Shown here: one piece after another, positions 1-8,327 of the stretch | Layout: each line of letters begins with the position of its first letter | How positions within the stretch are numbered: the stretch's first letter is position 1 | Assembly (NCBI GenBank): GCA_900128565.1 | Contig: LT636291.1 | Location: 1 to 10,807, forward strand | Origin: Stramenopiles sp. TOSAG23-6 | Taxonomy: Eukaryota; Sar | Reading direction: 5' to 3' | Length of the DNA: 10,807 bases | The notes under the pieces: generated by a model | Database searches by the model: none | The model's input: the letters and a program-made list of their open reading frames with translations, nothing else | Told to the model about the DNA's origin: nothing | Made by a program: the position numbers and the translations under genes

Positions 1-88
1 GTTATTTTGATACTGGAGTGAAAACTGGGAAAATTATTTAAATTTGGTTATTTTGATACTGGAGTGAAAACTGGGAAAATTATTTAAA
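1..88. repeat. 46-bp direct tandem repeat, two copies
   Basis: Positions 1-42 and 47-88 are identical, starting with gttattttgatactgg, which gives a period of 46 bp. The array may continue to the left of the window. The repeat is A/T-rich, lies outside any gene, and matches nothing I recognise. Confidence 0.9.
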
Positions 89-289
89 ATGTTTTAATAA
101 ATTTAAATTTGGTGTCTTTATACAATCAATTCACATAATTTTTTTTTTTTATGTATATCCAATCTATATTAGAAAATATAATTTGTCATTATTTATTCGT
201 CACTTTATATAGATATACAATACTATATTGTGTTATAACATATAGTATATATATACATTACAAACAATACTATATAGTATACCATATTT
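89..289. other. A/T-rich 3' flanking DNA, no gene
   Basis: This stretch holds poly(T), many TA and ATA runs and no plausible ORF. It lies downstream of the coiled-coil gene on the minus strand. TTTATT at 192-197 reads AATAAA on the minus strand and could be its poly(A) signal, about 190 nt after the stop, but in such A/T-rich DNA the hexamer is weak evidence. Confidence 0.5.
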
Positions 290-417
290 ATATATATAAT
301 CAATTAAAACTACTTTTACTGTTACTATAAACTAGACACATCATTATTATTACATATATATAATCAATTAAAACTACTTTTACTTTTACTATAAACTAGA
401 AACATCATTATTATTAC
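290..417. repeat. 64-bp tandem duplication spanning the 3' end of the coiled-coil gene
   Basis: Positions 290-353 and 354-417 are direct copies differing at about two sites (gttact/tttact and gacac/gaaac). The right copy contains the last nine sense codons and the TAG stop of the coiled-coil gene, plus its immediate 3' flank. The left copy repeats the same coding tail and stop downstream, where it cannot be translated as part of the gene. Confidence 0.9.
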
Positions 418-3400
418 CCTTTGTTGAAGGAGTATTAAATAAAATATGTGATAAAGAACGTATGCCATCTAATGAGGCTTCAAGTTGAACACGACATGTT
501 TCTCTTTCTTTTTCATTTTGTTTTATTCGTAATCCTTCCGAAGACAGACTCTTTACTAATTTATCTTTACGGTATAACAAAACTTTCTTAGCATTATCAT
601 CCAGACTCTCATCTTTAAGCTTTTCATTCAAGTGTAGTATTCGTCTTTTGAGGTCACGTTTTGTTCTTTGTAATTCACTATTTGTCTTATTTAGCTTTGA
701 TTCATTTCTGGCATGCATTGCTACATTTGCTAAATGCATATATTGCTTATTTGGATTAGGATTACCTTGCTTAATGTTAGCTTTCAGTTCATTATATAAA
801 TCCGTTGCGTTTGCTTTTATAGATAATATTTCATCAACTTTTCTTTTAAGAATTATAAAACGAGCTTTGGCTTCTTCTAACATTGCAATCTGACTTCTCC
901 AACATCTTCCCTGGTAAGCGACTTGACTACTCAGTTGCTGCCATTTGGATAATTCTATTGGTGTCATATGTATTTTGGAAAAATATTTCAAAAAAAAATC
1001 GTTAGGTACAAAATTTTTCTAAAAAAAAAAATTACAAAAAAAAAATTGAAAAAAAATAAAACATGCATCATTAGGATAGACTTTTGCTTTCTTATTATTA
1101 CTCAACCCAAACCCTAACTCTAACCCTTGTTGCACAGACACTTTCTTTTTTGACAAATGTAAATTTTTCCCTTTTATATTTTCTTCTGAGATTTTATTAA
1201 TTGTATTACTTTTGGTGTATTTGAGAAGTAAATCAGTCACTGTAGCCAACAATGGGTGAATGAACGTATTTCCTTTTATCAATAAAAGATTTGGAATTAT
1301 GTTTGAAAATGGGACAAGTAAAGCTTTCTTTGCTCTTGAATGTGATTTGGACGTTTTCAATGATGATTCAAGATCATCTTGTACAGTAATGATTCCATGT
1401 ATTTTGGAAAAATATTTAAAAAAAAAAAACTAAAATTCGTTAGGTACAAAATTTCGTACGAAAAAAAAATTCGATTTTTTTGTTAAAAAAAAAAAAAACG
1501 TACATGTGTACTAATAAAATTTCTATCGCACTCGCTAGACGCATCATTACATAATTGTGTTGTATGTTTTTGTATCAAGCTACAATTATACCGTAACGCA
1601 CTTTGAACTAAATGTATTTTGGAAAATTTTTTTTTTTTGTAAAATATGTTAGGTACAACATTTCGTACGAAAAAAAAATCGATTTTTTTGTTTAAAAAAA
1701 AAATAAAACATACATCTATCACACCCTCCATAGTCTTCTCTGCTGATTTTCTTTCCAGTTGTACATGATCATACTTTATTTCTAATTTTTTATGTATTCT
1801 ACGTAAACGTTGTTGCTCTACAATGGCAGCATCAAGTTTTCTCTGCTCACGTTGTATATGTATATTTGTTGTTTGTACCGTCTTTTCAAATGAATGTACT
1901 ACCGATTTTGTATATGGTATTCCTAATTTAGTGCATGTGGCTTTATTCAGCGATTCTTGAAGTAAAGTGTAATTTTTTGAGCTTATTAAATGAGTTGCTT
2001 TACGTGTATTTTCAGAAATTCTGATTTTTATAAGATTATGAAATTGTTCCTTTAACTCTGATTCTATATCATCATCCATAATGAATGTACTAATCTGATC
2101 ACGTACCGCAGAACATGTATTGCGAAAGAAAGAAAAATTCAAAAATTTGTTAGATATAAAATTTTGTATCAAAAATAAAAATAAAAATATTGAAAAAAAT
2201 AAAAAAAAAATAAAACAAAATAAAAAATAGTGAAAAAAATAAAAATAATGAAAAAAACGTACGTGCACATTTCACAACATTATCAGATAATACAGACGTA
2301 TTAAATAAATTTCTAATAAAAGACACACAATTTTGCATTGTGGATAAACGACTTTGATTTGTTGAATGCAAAGATTTGCTTTTTGTGTTTTTTGTGCTTG
2401 AAAAGTAGCTATTTGAACAAATTTTTGTTTCAATTTCCGATGCATACTTTGGAAACCAATTTCGAGTTTTAACCAAATCTTTTAAGGCCGAGTTTGTAAT
2501 TCCTCTCAGTCGAATACTGGTTGATTTAATACTTGACAGTGTTGACATTATTAGTTGTTGTTGTTTTGAATTACATTGAGTAGAATGAGAGTCTAACATT
2601 TCTAAACCAGTAAACACGCCAAGATTTTTGCTTTTTTTCTTTCTTATTTTGTTTGTGTTGGTTTGAGGCATTTTGTGCCATTCAAGATTGATTGAATAGT
2701 TACTTTTTCCAGTTGATGTAATCAATTTACATTTCTTTTGAGATATGTTTTTATGATGTTTAGAATTAGGTTCTAGGAATACAACTGCCTCTCCCAGATT
2801 ATCATGAATATCACCACCTACAGTATCCATGTATTTTGGAAAAATATTTCAAAAAAAATCTAAAAAAAATTGTTAGGTACAAAATTCCATACGAAAAAAA
2901 AATAAATTCGATTTTTTTGTTTTAAAAAAAAAATATAAACATACATTCGCACCTCATCCATTGATGTCGCAATAACTCGAATATGTAACGCTGGTCGTTT
3001 CATTTGCACAGTCTTTTTTACATAATTTGTTGAATGTACATCATGGATGTATTTTGGAAAAATATTTCAAATTATTTTTTGTTAGGTACAAAATTTTTAT
3101 AAAAAAAAAATCATACANAAAAAAAAAAAAAACATACACAAATTTCGACATTTTTGATGTAAACCAAAAGACTTGATTCCAACAATTTGATAATGTCCAG
3201 AGTGACTTTGAAATTAATGCATTTTCTTCGAAATCTCCTTCACAACGAATAGCATATATTTTGGAAAAATATTTCAAAAAAAAATCTAAAAAAAATTGTT
3301 AGGTATAAAATTTTCAAAAAAAAAAAAAAAACTAAATTCGAAATTGAAAAAAAATAAAACATATATGATCAAACCTTCTTTTGAAAACATCGGATGTAGA

Positions 3401-6400
3401 ATGACACTGATCCGATTCTTCTTCTTTAGATGCCGAGTCAAATAGTATTAATACAACATAAGTTTCTTTACCATTTAGATCAAATCTAACTTCGCCTGAG
3501 GGATCTTTCATGTCTTGTTTTGTTTCTTTTGTTTCTTCTAATACATTTTTAATGTCTTGTTTTGTTTCTTTTGTTTCTTCTGATACATTTTTAATGTCGT
3601 TTTTACTTTCTTTTGACAAATTTTCAATAATTACCTTTATATCAAAATCAGGTAAAGATAATGAAACATCTTCATTTTGTATAATTACGTTTTCTTTTTT
3701 AGTGGATCCAATATGTTTTTTATGCGGTGTAAAACGAATTGTATCTATCGTTGTTGATGTATTTGCTGTTTGAAAATGTTCAGCTTGAAGTATTGTGAAA
3801 AATATTTTTTTTTTTTTGAAAAAAATTGTTAGGTACAAAATTTCGTACGAAAAAAAAACATTGTAGGTAAAAAAATTCAAATTTTGAAAACGTACAACAT
3901 CTTCTCCTCCAAGACTTTTTACCTCTTCTAATGTCGGTTTCGCATACAACATATATTTCATAACTATTCTATCATGTTCTGTAGCTGCATCAAGTATTTG
4001 GTCAACAGAAGATTTTGCTGTAGCTGTCAAATATGTACCATGTTTTTTCCAAACATCTTCAGCGAGAGCATATATTTTGGAAAAATATTTCAAAAAAAAT
4101 CTAAAAAAATTTGTTAGGTACAAAATTTACTATAAAAAATAAATTCGAATTTTTTTGTAAAAAAAAAATAAAACATACATCAGTCAATTCCTGGATAAGT
4201 TGATGTTCTACAAGTTTGACTTTTTCTAAATGCAAAAGCTTTTGTTTTGTATTACGTTTAAAACAGTTTCGAAGTGAAGTTTTTATATCCAATGTTTCAT
4301 CCACTTCAATACTGGAACTACTATTCTTCATGATATCATTGTTATTATCATTGTCATCTTGCACATTACTATTCGATGATGATTGAATGCCATCTTCAGT
4401 ATTTCGAAGTTCATGTTCTTTTTTCCATAATGTTTTTTCCAATGATTTCACTGCGTTTCTTTGCACTTCTCTCACAGATGATAAATCAACTTTTTTGACT
4501 GTTGAAAATTTTGCTTTATTCTGGGTTTTCTGGGTTTTCTGGGTTTTCTTAGCTGCAAGTAAAAGATCTTTTTCTATTTGCTCTAAAAGCTCAGATTTCA
4601 TTCTACTTACTGAGACTATTTCATTCTTTTCATCTATTTCATCATTTATATCATATACATTTGCTTCATCAGTAATAAGTAGTTTATTCAATTCAAATCT
4701 GTTTTTACTAATATCTTTAGAAAATGATGATACTGTATTTTCATGTATTTTGGAAAAATATTTCAAAAAAAATTGTAAAATTGTTAGGTACAACATTTCG
4801 TACGAAAAAAAAATTCGATTTTTTTGTTAAAAAAAAAATAAAACATACATACAATTTGCGAGATTTACATAAATGCATAGCTAAAGCAAGTGCAATAATA
4901 ATTTTCTCCTGAAGTAGTGGTAGAATACTTTCTATTAAATGAAGATCAAAATTTGAAATACTGAGAGAATTGTGTTCAGTATCTGCATGTATTTTGGAAA
5001 AATATTTAAAAAAAAAATTTGAAAATTTGTTAGGTACAAAATTTTCAAAAAAAAAAACATTCGATTTTTTTGTAAAAAAAAAAATAAAACATACATTCAT
5101 GTCATCTTTTGATTTTCTATTGAAATGTTTCATACCTTCCATTGATTTAATTACAGATTGTCTTAAACTCTCAATGTCTTCATTAATAATTAAATTATTT
5201 GAACATATTTTTTCGTGGTCAAGAAATCGTAAAGTTTTCATTGCAAATTCTTCAATTGCTTTTACAACAGATAAACACTCAATTCTGACAGCTTCACGAA
5301 TTGGTTTTATCAATTTTTCTGTTTCTTCAGATGCTCTTTTCCATAGGGTTTTTCGTAATTCTATTCCTTTATTTTTAATAATTTCTATTGTACATTGCTT
5401 GATTTCATCTAACACAAGTATATTTTCTTTATGTGTGGCATCCATCTTGTTTAATTTTGCGTTTTCATTATCTACCTCTTCTTGATTACACAAACCTGCT
5501 AGCTTCTCTTCTGCTTCTTTACGAGTTTCAACATTATTTTCAAGCCAAATTTTACTTTCATCTGCTTCTTGTAAAAGATCAATTACAGATTCACGAATTT
5601 CAATAGACTTTGTAGAAAATTCTGAAGCTTTTTTCTGCATCGTATTAAATTCCTCTTGACATGCATCAATAATTTGATTTTGATTATTTATTTGATTGTT
5701 AATATCATTTAACTTTTGTTCTTGTGATAAATTATCGGAAGTAACATTCTTTTTTGTAGTATTTAATGATGTAAGTTCTTTTTCCAATAGACCTGCTTTC
5801 TTTAATGCACCATATCTTTTGGAAAAATATTTCAAAAAAAATTCTAAAAAATTTGTTAGGTACAAAATTTCGTATAAAAACCAAAAAAAAAAAAAAATTC
5901 GTTTTTTTTTTTACCGAAAAAAAAAAAATAAAACGTACAGGACTTGGATCACCATTTATTTTCCGTAGTTTTGCACTATCCAATTCAATCCGAAGTGACT
6001 TAATTTTATGATTTAAATCTTTCATTTGTTTTACTAAAGTTTTCTTTTCATTCAAATCTGTTGATTCTTCATTTTCTGCTGTTTGTTCTGCTTCTTCAAG
6101 TTGGTCTCGTGCAAAATTCTTTGCATCGTTTATGTGATCAACACTACCCTCAGATATTTCTCTAATTTTATCTTGTAAACGATTTCTCCCCTCAGTTTCA
6201 TTTTTTAACTGTTGGTTCAACATTTGTCTCAATGTATTTTAGAAAAATATTTAAAAAAAAAATTGAAAAAATTGTTAGGTACAAAATTTACTATAAAAAA
6301 AAATTCATACAAAAAAAAAACATAAAACATACATGTATTAACTTTTGTTTCTTCTTTTGGTATATCCTGTTGTAGTTTTTCAAGTGATTTTTTCAATGTT

Positions 6401-7878
6401 ATAATTTCTTCTTGAACGATTTTCAATTGATCTTTGGCACCTCTTGTCTTAAAACCACCATGTAATAGTAGAAAAAATATTTCAAAAAAAATACCAACTT
6501 GTTAGGTACATTTTGTTTTTCATGAAAAAAAAAACGTTAGGTACAAAATTCCGTAAGAAAAAAAACAAACTCGATTCAAAGCAGCAGAAGCAGCGACTGA
6601 ATCACTTTGATCAGTCATTCGACATTGTTGTTCAATTTCACGAAATTTCGTGTCATAGCCGACTGAGACTTTTTCTAGACCAGCGATTGCTTTTTCAAGT
6701 TCAAGTTTTAATTTTTTATTGTTTTGTCGTTTTTTCATTTGTCTTTCTTTTTCAGATTTTAACATGACGGAAACTTTCACAATTTTATTTCTTTTTTCTT
6801 CTATTTCAGATTCTAATTTTGCAATCATGTATTTTGGAAAAATATTTCAAAAAAATTTCAAAAAAATTGTTAGGTACAAAATTTTTTTACCAAAAAAAAA
6901 AAAAATAAAATAAATTCGATTTTTTTGTAAAAAAACAAAATAAAACATTCATAAGATTACAACCTTTGACAGTATCAATCGATTGAGGTTTTAGACTTTT
7001 TGCCTTTGCTGCGGAACGAAGTTCAGAACATATATTGTGAAAAATATTTTTTTTTTTACCGAAAAAAAAAATCGTTAGGTACAAAAGTTCGTACGAAAAA
7101 ACAAATAAATTCGAAATTTAATTTTGAAAACGGACGCGCCGCTTCAATTTCATTACGCATATAATTAAATGCTACAATTTGTGCATTCATGTAATTTTGG
7201 AGAAATATTTTTTTTGTAGTACAAATGTTTTGTTAGGGTCCTAGGTATGAAATTTTTATATAATTTTTTTTTTTTGAAATTTTTTTTTTCTTTGAAAGTA
7301 ATGATAAAAACATACATATTTTTTCGTATTCGTGTTATTTGTTCGGTATTTCGTGCAACTCGACTTCTTTCCAATTTTTCAAATCGCTCAAAAGCATTGT
7401 CTAAGAATGTAGTACTTTCAGCTGATAACTTTTCCGCAAGATCAAGAGAAATTGATGTTGGTGTTCCTTCATCTTCTTCATTTGTCGATTCTACAAATTT
7501 AGACAAGTTGGTTAGTTTTTTAAATGAAGATGACAAATCTCTCATGGATTTTAATTTCTTTTCCCCTATTTTTTCAAAATCTTGTAGCATATACTTTGTT
7601 GTATCTTTCCTATCCTCTATTTCACGAGACATTGTACCCAACGTCGCTTCTTGTGCATCAGCATAACCATATTCTAGATCCCATTTTTCGGTCGTGGTGT
7701 CAACACGTTTTTGAATTGAATCTTTGGAGTCTCGCATGTCCATTGCGACCCTTGCTAGTTGTATATACCTTTCTTCGGCTTCCTTTGGTGGTAAAAGACG
7801 AAAACGTTTGAACATGTTTGTATCGTCATCTTCTTCAGTGGTTTTTATATTACTAATAGTAACACTTTTCTTCTTCAT
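389..7878 (-). CDS. large coiled-coil protein, 18 exons, about 1862 aa, function unknown
   Basis: Exons in transcription order: 7878-7316, 7188-7136, 7029-6951, 6826-6571, 6459-6333, 6231-5939, 5811-5095, 4986-4849, 4742-4179, 4069-3896, 3787-3365, 3253-3138, 3046-2945, 2828-2263, 2114-1714, 1611-1504, 1396-1067 and 967-389. They total 5589 nt, which is 1862 codons plus TAG with no internal stop. The start is the first ATG (context TTTACAATG, A at -3). The protein is hydrophilic and rich in K, E, N and Q, with long heptad-like helices, for example in exons 4, 6 and 7, which suggests a coiled-coil structural or cytoskeletal protein. I see no signal peptide, catalytic domain or clear membrane segment. 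Local features are an NNND/SSS-rich stretch near residues 863-878, a KTQ triplet repeat near 808, and a 14-residue tandem repeat near 1052-1081. KTLWK occurs at about 611 and 845. I do not recognise the family. Some exon edges may shift by a few nt. Confidence 0.8.
968..1066 (-). mobile_element. introner-like intron 17 (99 nt, phase 0), GC at 5' end
   Basis: Begins GCATGTTTTATTTT and ends TTTTTCCAAAATACAT. Core TACCTAAC is at 1008-1001. Excision joins Asp (GAT) to Met (ATG) in frame. Using the GT four bases in with the first downstream AG would make a TAA stop. Confidence 0.88.
1397..1503 (-). mobile_element. introner-like intron 16 (107 nt, phase 0)
   Basis: Begins GTACGTTTTTTTT, contains TCGAATTT, TTCGTACGAA and core TACCTAAC at 1446-1439, and ends TTTTTCCAAAATACAT. 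ACATG is repeated at both edges. Confidence 0.9.
1612..1713 (-). mobile_element. introner-like intron 15 (102 nt, phase 0)
   Basis: Begins GTATGTTTTATTTT, contains TTCGTACGAA and core TACCTAAC at 1655-1648, and ends AATTTTCCAAAATACAT. AT flanks both sides. Confidence 0.9.
2115..2262 (-). mobile_element. diverged introner-like intron 14 (148 nt, phase 1)
   Basis: Begins GTACGTTTTTTTC and ends TTTCGCAATACAT. The core is TATCTAAC (2156-2149). The middle is a longer run of ATTTTT-type units than in other copies, and the TCGAATTT block is absent. It looks like an older or distinct member. Confidence 0.75.
2829..2944 (-). mobile_element. introner-like intron 13 (116 nt, phase 2)
   Basis: Begins GTATGTTTATATTT and ends TTTTTCCAAAATACAT. 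Core TACCTAAC is at 2879-2872. ATG is shared at both edges, and excision rebuilds a Met codon across the junction. Confidence 0.9.
3047..3137 (-). mobile_element. introner-like intron 12 (91 nt, phase 2)
   Basis: The shortest complete copy. It begins GTATGTTTTTTTT and ends TTTTTCCAAAATACAT, with core TACCTAAC at 3088-3081. An N lies in a poly(A) tract at 3118, so the length is uncertain. The exon edge is GT, so an overlapping GTGTATG start is possible. Confidence 0.85.
3254..3364 (-). mobile_element. introner-like intron 11 (111 nt, phase 0), AT at 5' end
   Basis: The 5' end is ATATGTTTTATTTT instead of GTATG, and the 3' end is TTTTTCCAAAATATAT. The core is TACCTAAC at 3305-3298, but preceded by A instead of G. 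Excision restores the frame between His (CAT) and Ala (GCT). The GT four bases in, joined to the first downstream AG, would create a TGA stop. Confidence 0.87.
3510..3593 (-). repeat. 42-bp in-frame tandem repeat in exon 11
   Basis: Two near-identical 42-bp units, 3510-3551 and 3552-3593, encode a 14-residue repeat of the type DIKNV-x-EETKETKQ in the coiled-coil protein. The unit is two heptads long, so copying it keeps a coiled coil in register. Confidence 0.9.
3788..3895 (-). mobile_element. introner-like intron 10 (108 nt, phase 0), subfamily B
   Basis: Begins GTACGTTTTCAAAATTTG and ends TTTTTCACAATACTT. TTCGTACGAA is followed by core TACCTAAC at 3835-3828. Exon edge TT is repeated at the element end, so here the duplicated dinucleotide is TT rather than AT. 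Same subfamily as intron 2. Confidence 0.87.
4070..4178 (-). mobile_element. introner-like intron 9 (109 nt, phase 0)
   Basis: Begins GTATGTTTTATTTT and ends TTTTTCCAAAATATAT. Core TACCTAAC is at 4120-4113. It shares the ATATAT 3' tip and the next-exon GCT codon with intron 11. Confidence 0.9.
4521..4547 (-). repeat. 9-bp in-frame tandem repeat in exon 9
   Basis: Three exact copies of ctgggtttt encode a Lys-Thr-Gln triplet repeat. It is a short coding minisatellite that may vary in copy number between strains. Confidence 0.9.
4743..4848 (-). mobile_element. introner-like intron 8 (106 nt, phase 0), consensus copy
   Basis: A near-consensus copy. It has GTATGTTTTATTTT at the 5' end, then AACAAAAAAATCGAATTT, TTCGTACGAA, core TACCTAAC at 4790-4783 and ATTTTTCCAAAATACAT at the 3' end. 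ATG is shared at both edges. Confidence 0.92.
4987..5094 (-). mobile_element. introner-like intron 7 (108 nt, phase 0)
   Basis: Begins GTATGTTTTATTTT, contains TCGAATG and ends TTTTTCCAAAATACAT. Core TACCTAAC is at 5036-5029. Flanked by AT on both sides, with ATG shared at the edges. GT-AG from the first GT to the nearest AGs would break the frame. Confidence 0.9.
5812..5938 (-). mobile_element. introner-like intron 6 (127 nt, phase 0)
   Basis: Begins GTACGTTTTATTTT and ends TTTTTCCAAAAGATAT. Core TACCTAAC is at 5862-5855, and long A and T tracts lie between. Exon edges are CCT before and GGT after, so the usual AT flank is missing. An in-frame AG lies 12 nt into the next exon, so a GT-AG reading is possible here. 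Confidence 0.85.
6232..6332 (-). mobile_element. introner-like intron 5 (101 nt, phase 1)
   Basis: Begins GTATGTTTTATG and ends TTTTTCTAAAATACAT. Core TACCTAAC is at 6281-6274. The seven exon bases before the intron, AATACAT, are identical to its last seven bases, the longest edge duplication in the window. Confidence 0.85.
6460..6570 (-). mobile_element. introner-like intron 4 (111 nt, phase 0), double core
   Basis: Begins GTTTGTTTTTTTTC and ends TTTTTTCTACTATTACAT. It carries two copies of the TACCTAAC core, at 6543-6536 and 6508-6501, which suggests an internal duplication or nested insertion. Excision joins an Arg codon to Gly-Gly in frame. A GT-AG alternative 12 nt further on is also in frame. 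Confidence 0.8.
6827..6950 (-). mobile_element. introner-like intron 3 (124 nt, phase 2), GA at 5' end
   Basis: The element begins GAATGTTTTATTTT where other copies have GTATG, and ends ATTTTTCCAAAATACAT. Core TACCTAAC is at 6876-6869. Both edges carry ATGA, a 4-bp direct repeat. No GT exists at the usual cut point. A GT-AG intron in frame could be drawn only by moving the 5' site upstream into the exon (AAAG/GTTGTA). Confidence 0.85.
7030..7135 (-). mobile_element. introner-like intron 2 (106 nt, phase 1), subfamily B
   Basis: Begins GTCCGTTTTCAAAATT and ends TTTTTCACAATATAT. Core TACCTAAC is at 7081-7074 and TTCGTACGAA is present. It shares both its 5' and 3' variants with intron 10 (3788-3895), unlike the majority type. 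A canonical GT-AG alternative is in frame here, using CGCAG 21 nt inside the next exon. Confidence 0.85.
7189..7315 (-). mobile_element. introner-like intron 1 of coiled-coil gene (127 nt, phase 2)
   Basis: Begins GTATGTTTTTATC and ends CCAAAATTACAT. The branch-like core is split: TACCTA and CCTAAC are separated by extra bases containing the palindrome CCTAGG (7232-7247). The exon flank and element end share ATG, so the exact cut cannot be placed within 3 nt. Both AGs in exon 2 (17 and 47 nt past the element) are out of frame with either GT at the 5' end. This is the most diverged member in the core. Confidence 0.8.
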
Positions 7879-8180
7879 TGTAAAAACGGAGCCAATGAGT
7901 AAAAACACAAAATAAGTAGACAAATTAAGGAGTGTAGTTTTGAAATTAAGTTATAAAATTGCAGTGTAAACACTCAACCTTTAAATGTGTGCTTTATAAA
8001 TATCTTTTGAGATTGTTTTTATATGGTAACTGCATCATGCTTTTTAAGTGTATCCAATTGTCCACTACTACTTACTACTAAAACTAAAAATAGAAAGGTT
8101 TTTACAGTTTCATCATTCGCAGAGTAGTCAATTACCGGGTAACCTACTTTCAAAATTATTTTTTTTGTGTTTGATGTCAA

Positions 8181-8195
8181 TGAGTCAGTGACTCA
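8181..8195. promoter_or_regulatory. paired AP-1/GCN4-like bZIP sites
   Basis: TGAGTCA and TGACTCA sit side by side, separated by one G, as an inverted pair about 135 bp upstream of the secreted-protein start codon. TGASTCA is the established bZIP (AP-1/GCN4) recognition sequence. Use by this organism is inferred. Confidence 0.5.
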
Positions 8196-8210
8196 ACACA
8201 AAACACATCA

Positions 8211-8220
8211 ATCACGTGAT
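8211..8220. promoter_or_regulatory. E-box/G-box palindrome
   Basis: ATCACGTGAT is a perfect 10-bp palindrome centred on CACGTG, the standard core for bHLH or plant-type bZIP factors. It lies 15 bp after the bZIP-like pair, so the two may form one control module. Confidence 0.45.
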
Positions 8221-8290
8221 CATTTGCTATTTTTCTGCTACCATAGGACCTACGCAACTCCTTTGCAACAATTTAAATTGCTTTGTTCAA

Positions 8291-8317
8291 TACTATTAAT
8301 ACTATTAATACTATTAA
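8291..8317. repeat. 9-bp tandem repeat in 5' leader
   Basis: Three exact copies of tactattaa end 10 bp before the start codon at 8328. They lie in the likely 5' UTR or core promoter of the secreted-protein gene. Confidence 0.9.
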
Positions 8318-8327
8318 GATATTTACA

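Larger units (their letters stand above)
7879..8327. promoter_or_regulatory. divergent intergenic promoter region
   Basis: These 449 bp separate the start codons of two genes transcribed away from each other, so both promoters should lie here. TTTATAAA at 7993-8000 is a possible two-way TATA element. TTACCGGGTAA at 8132-8142 is a near-palindrome. No ORF or introner copy is present. Confidence 0.6.

Noticed and set aside
648-893. Plus-strand ORFs opposite the coiled-coil exons (also 3510-3773, 4387-4830, 4970-5485, 7247-7666)
   Set aside because: They are rich in Phe, Ser, Cys and Leu, as expected for the reverse complement of Lys/Glu/Asn-rich coding DNA, and they run through introns. No independent coding signal is visible.
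968-991. Recurring peptide KYFSKIH at the start of many ORFs, which could look like a conserved N-terminus
   Set aside because: It is the translation of the intron 3' tip (ATTTTTCCAAAATACAT) and appears wherever an ORF runs back into an introner. The matching VCFIFF tails are the translated 5' tip.
968-6950. U12-type AT-AC introns
   Set aside because: Shifting the cut two bases left gives AT...AC for many copies, but the 5' end lacks the ATATCCTTT consensus, the TACCTAAC core is 30-45 nt from the 3' end rather than about 10-20, and several copies (introns 2, 4, 6, 10, 12, 14) do not have AT at that position.
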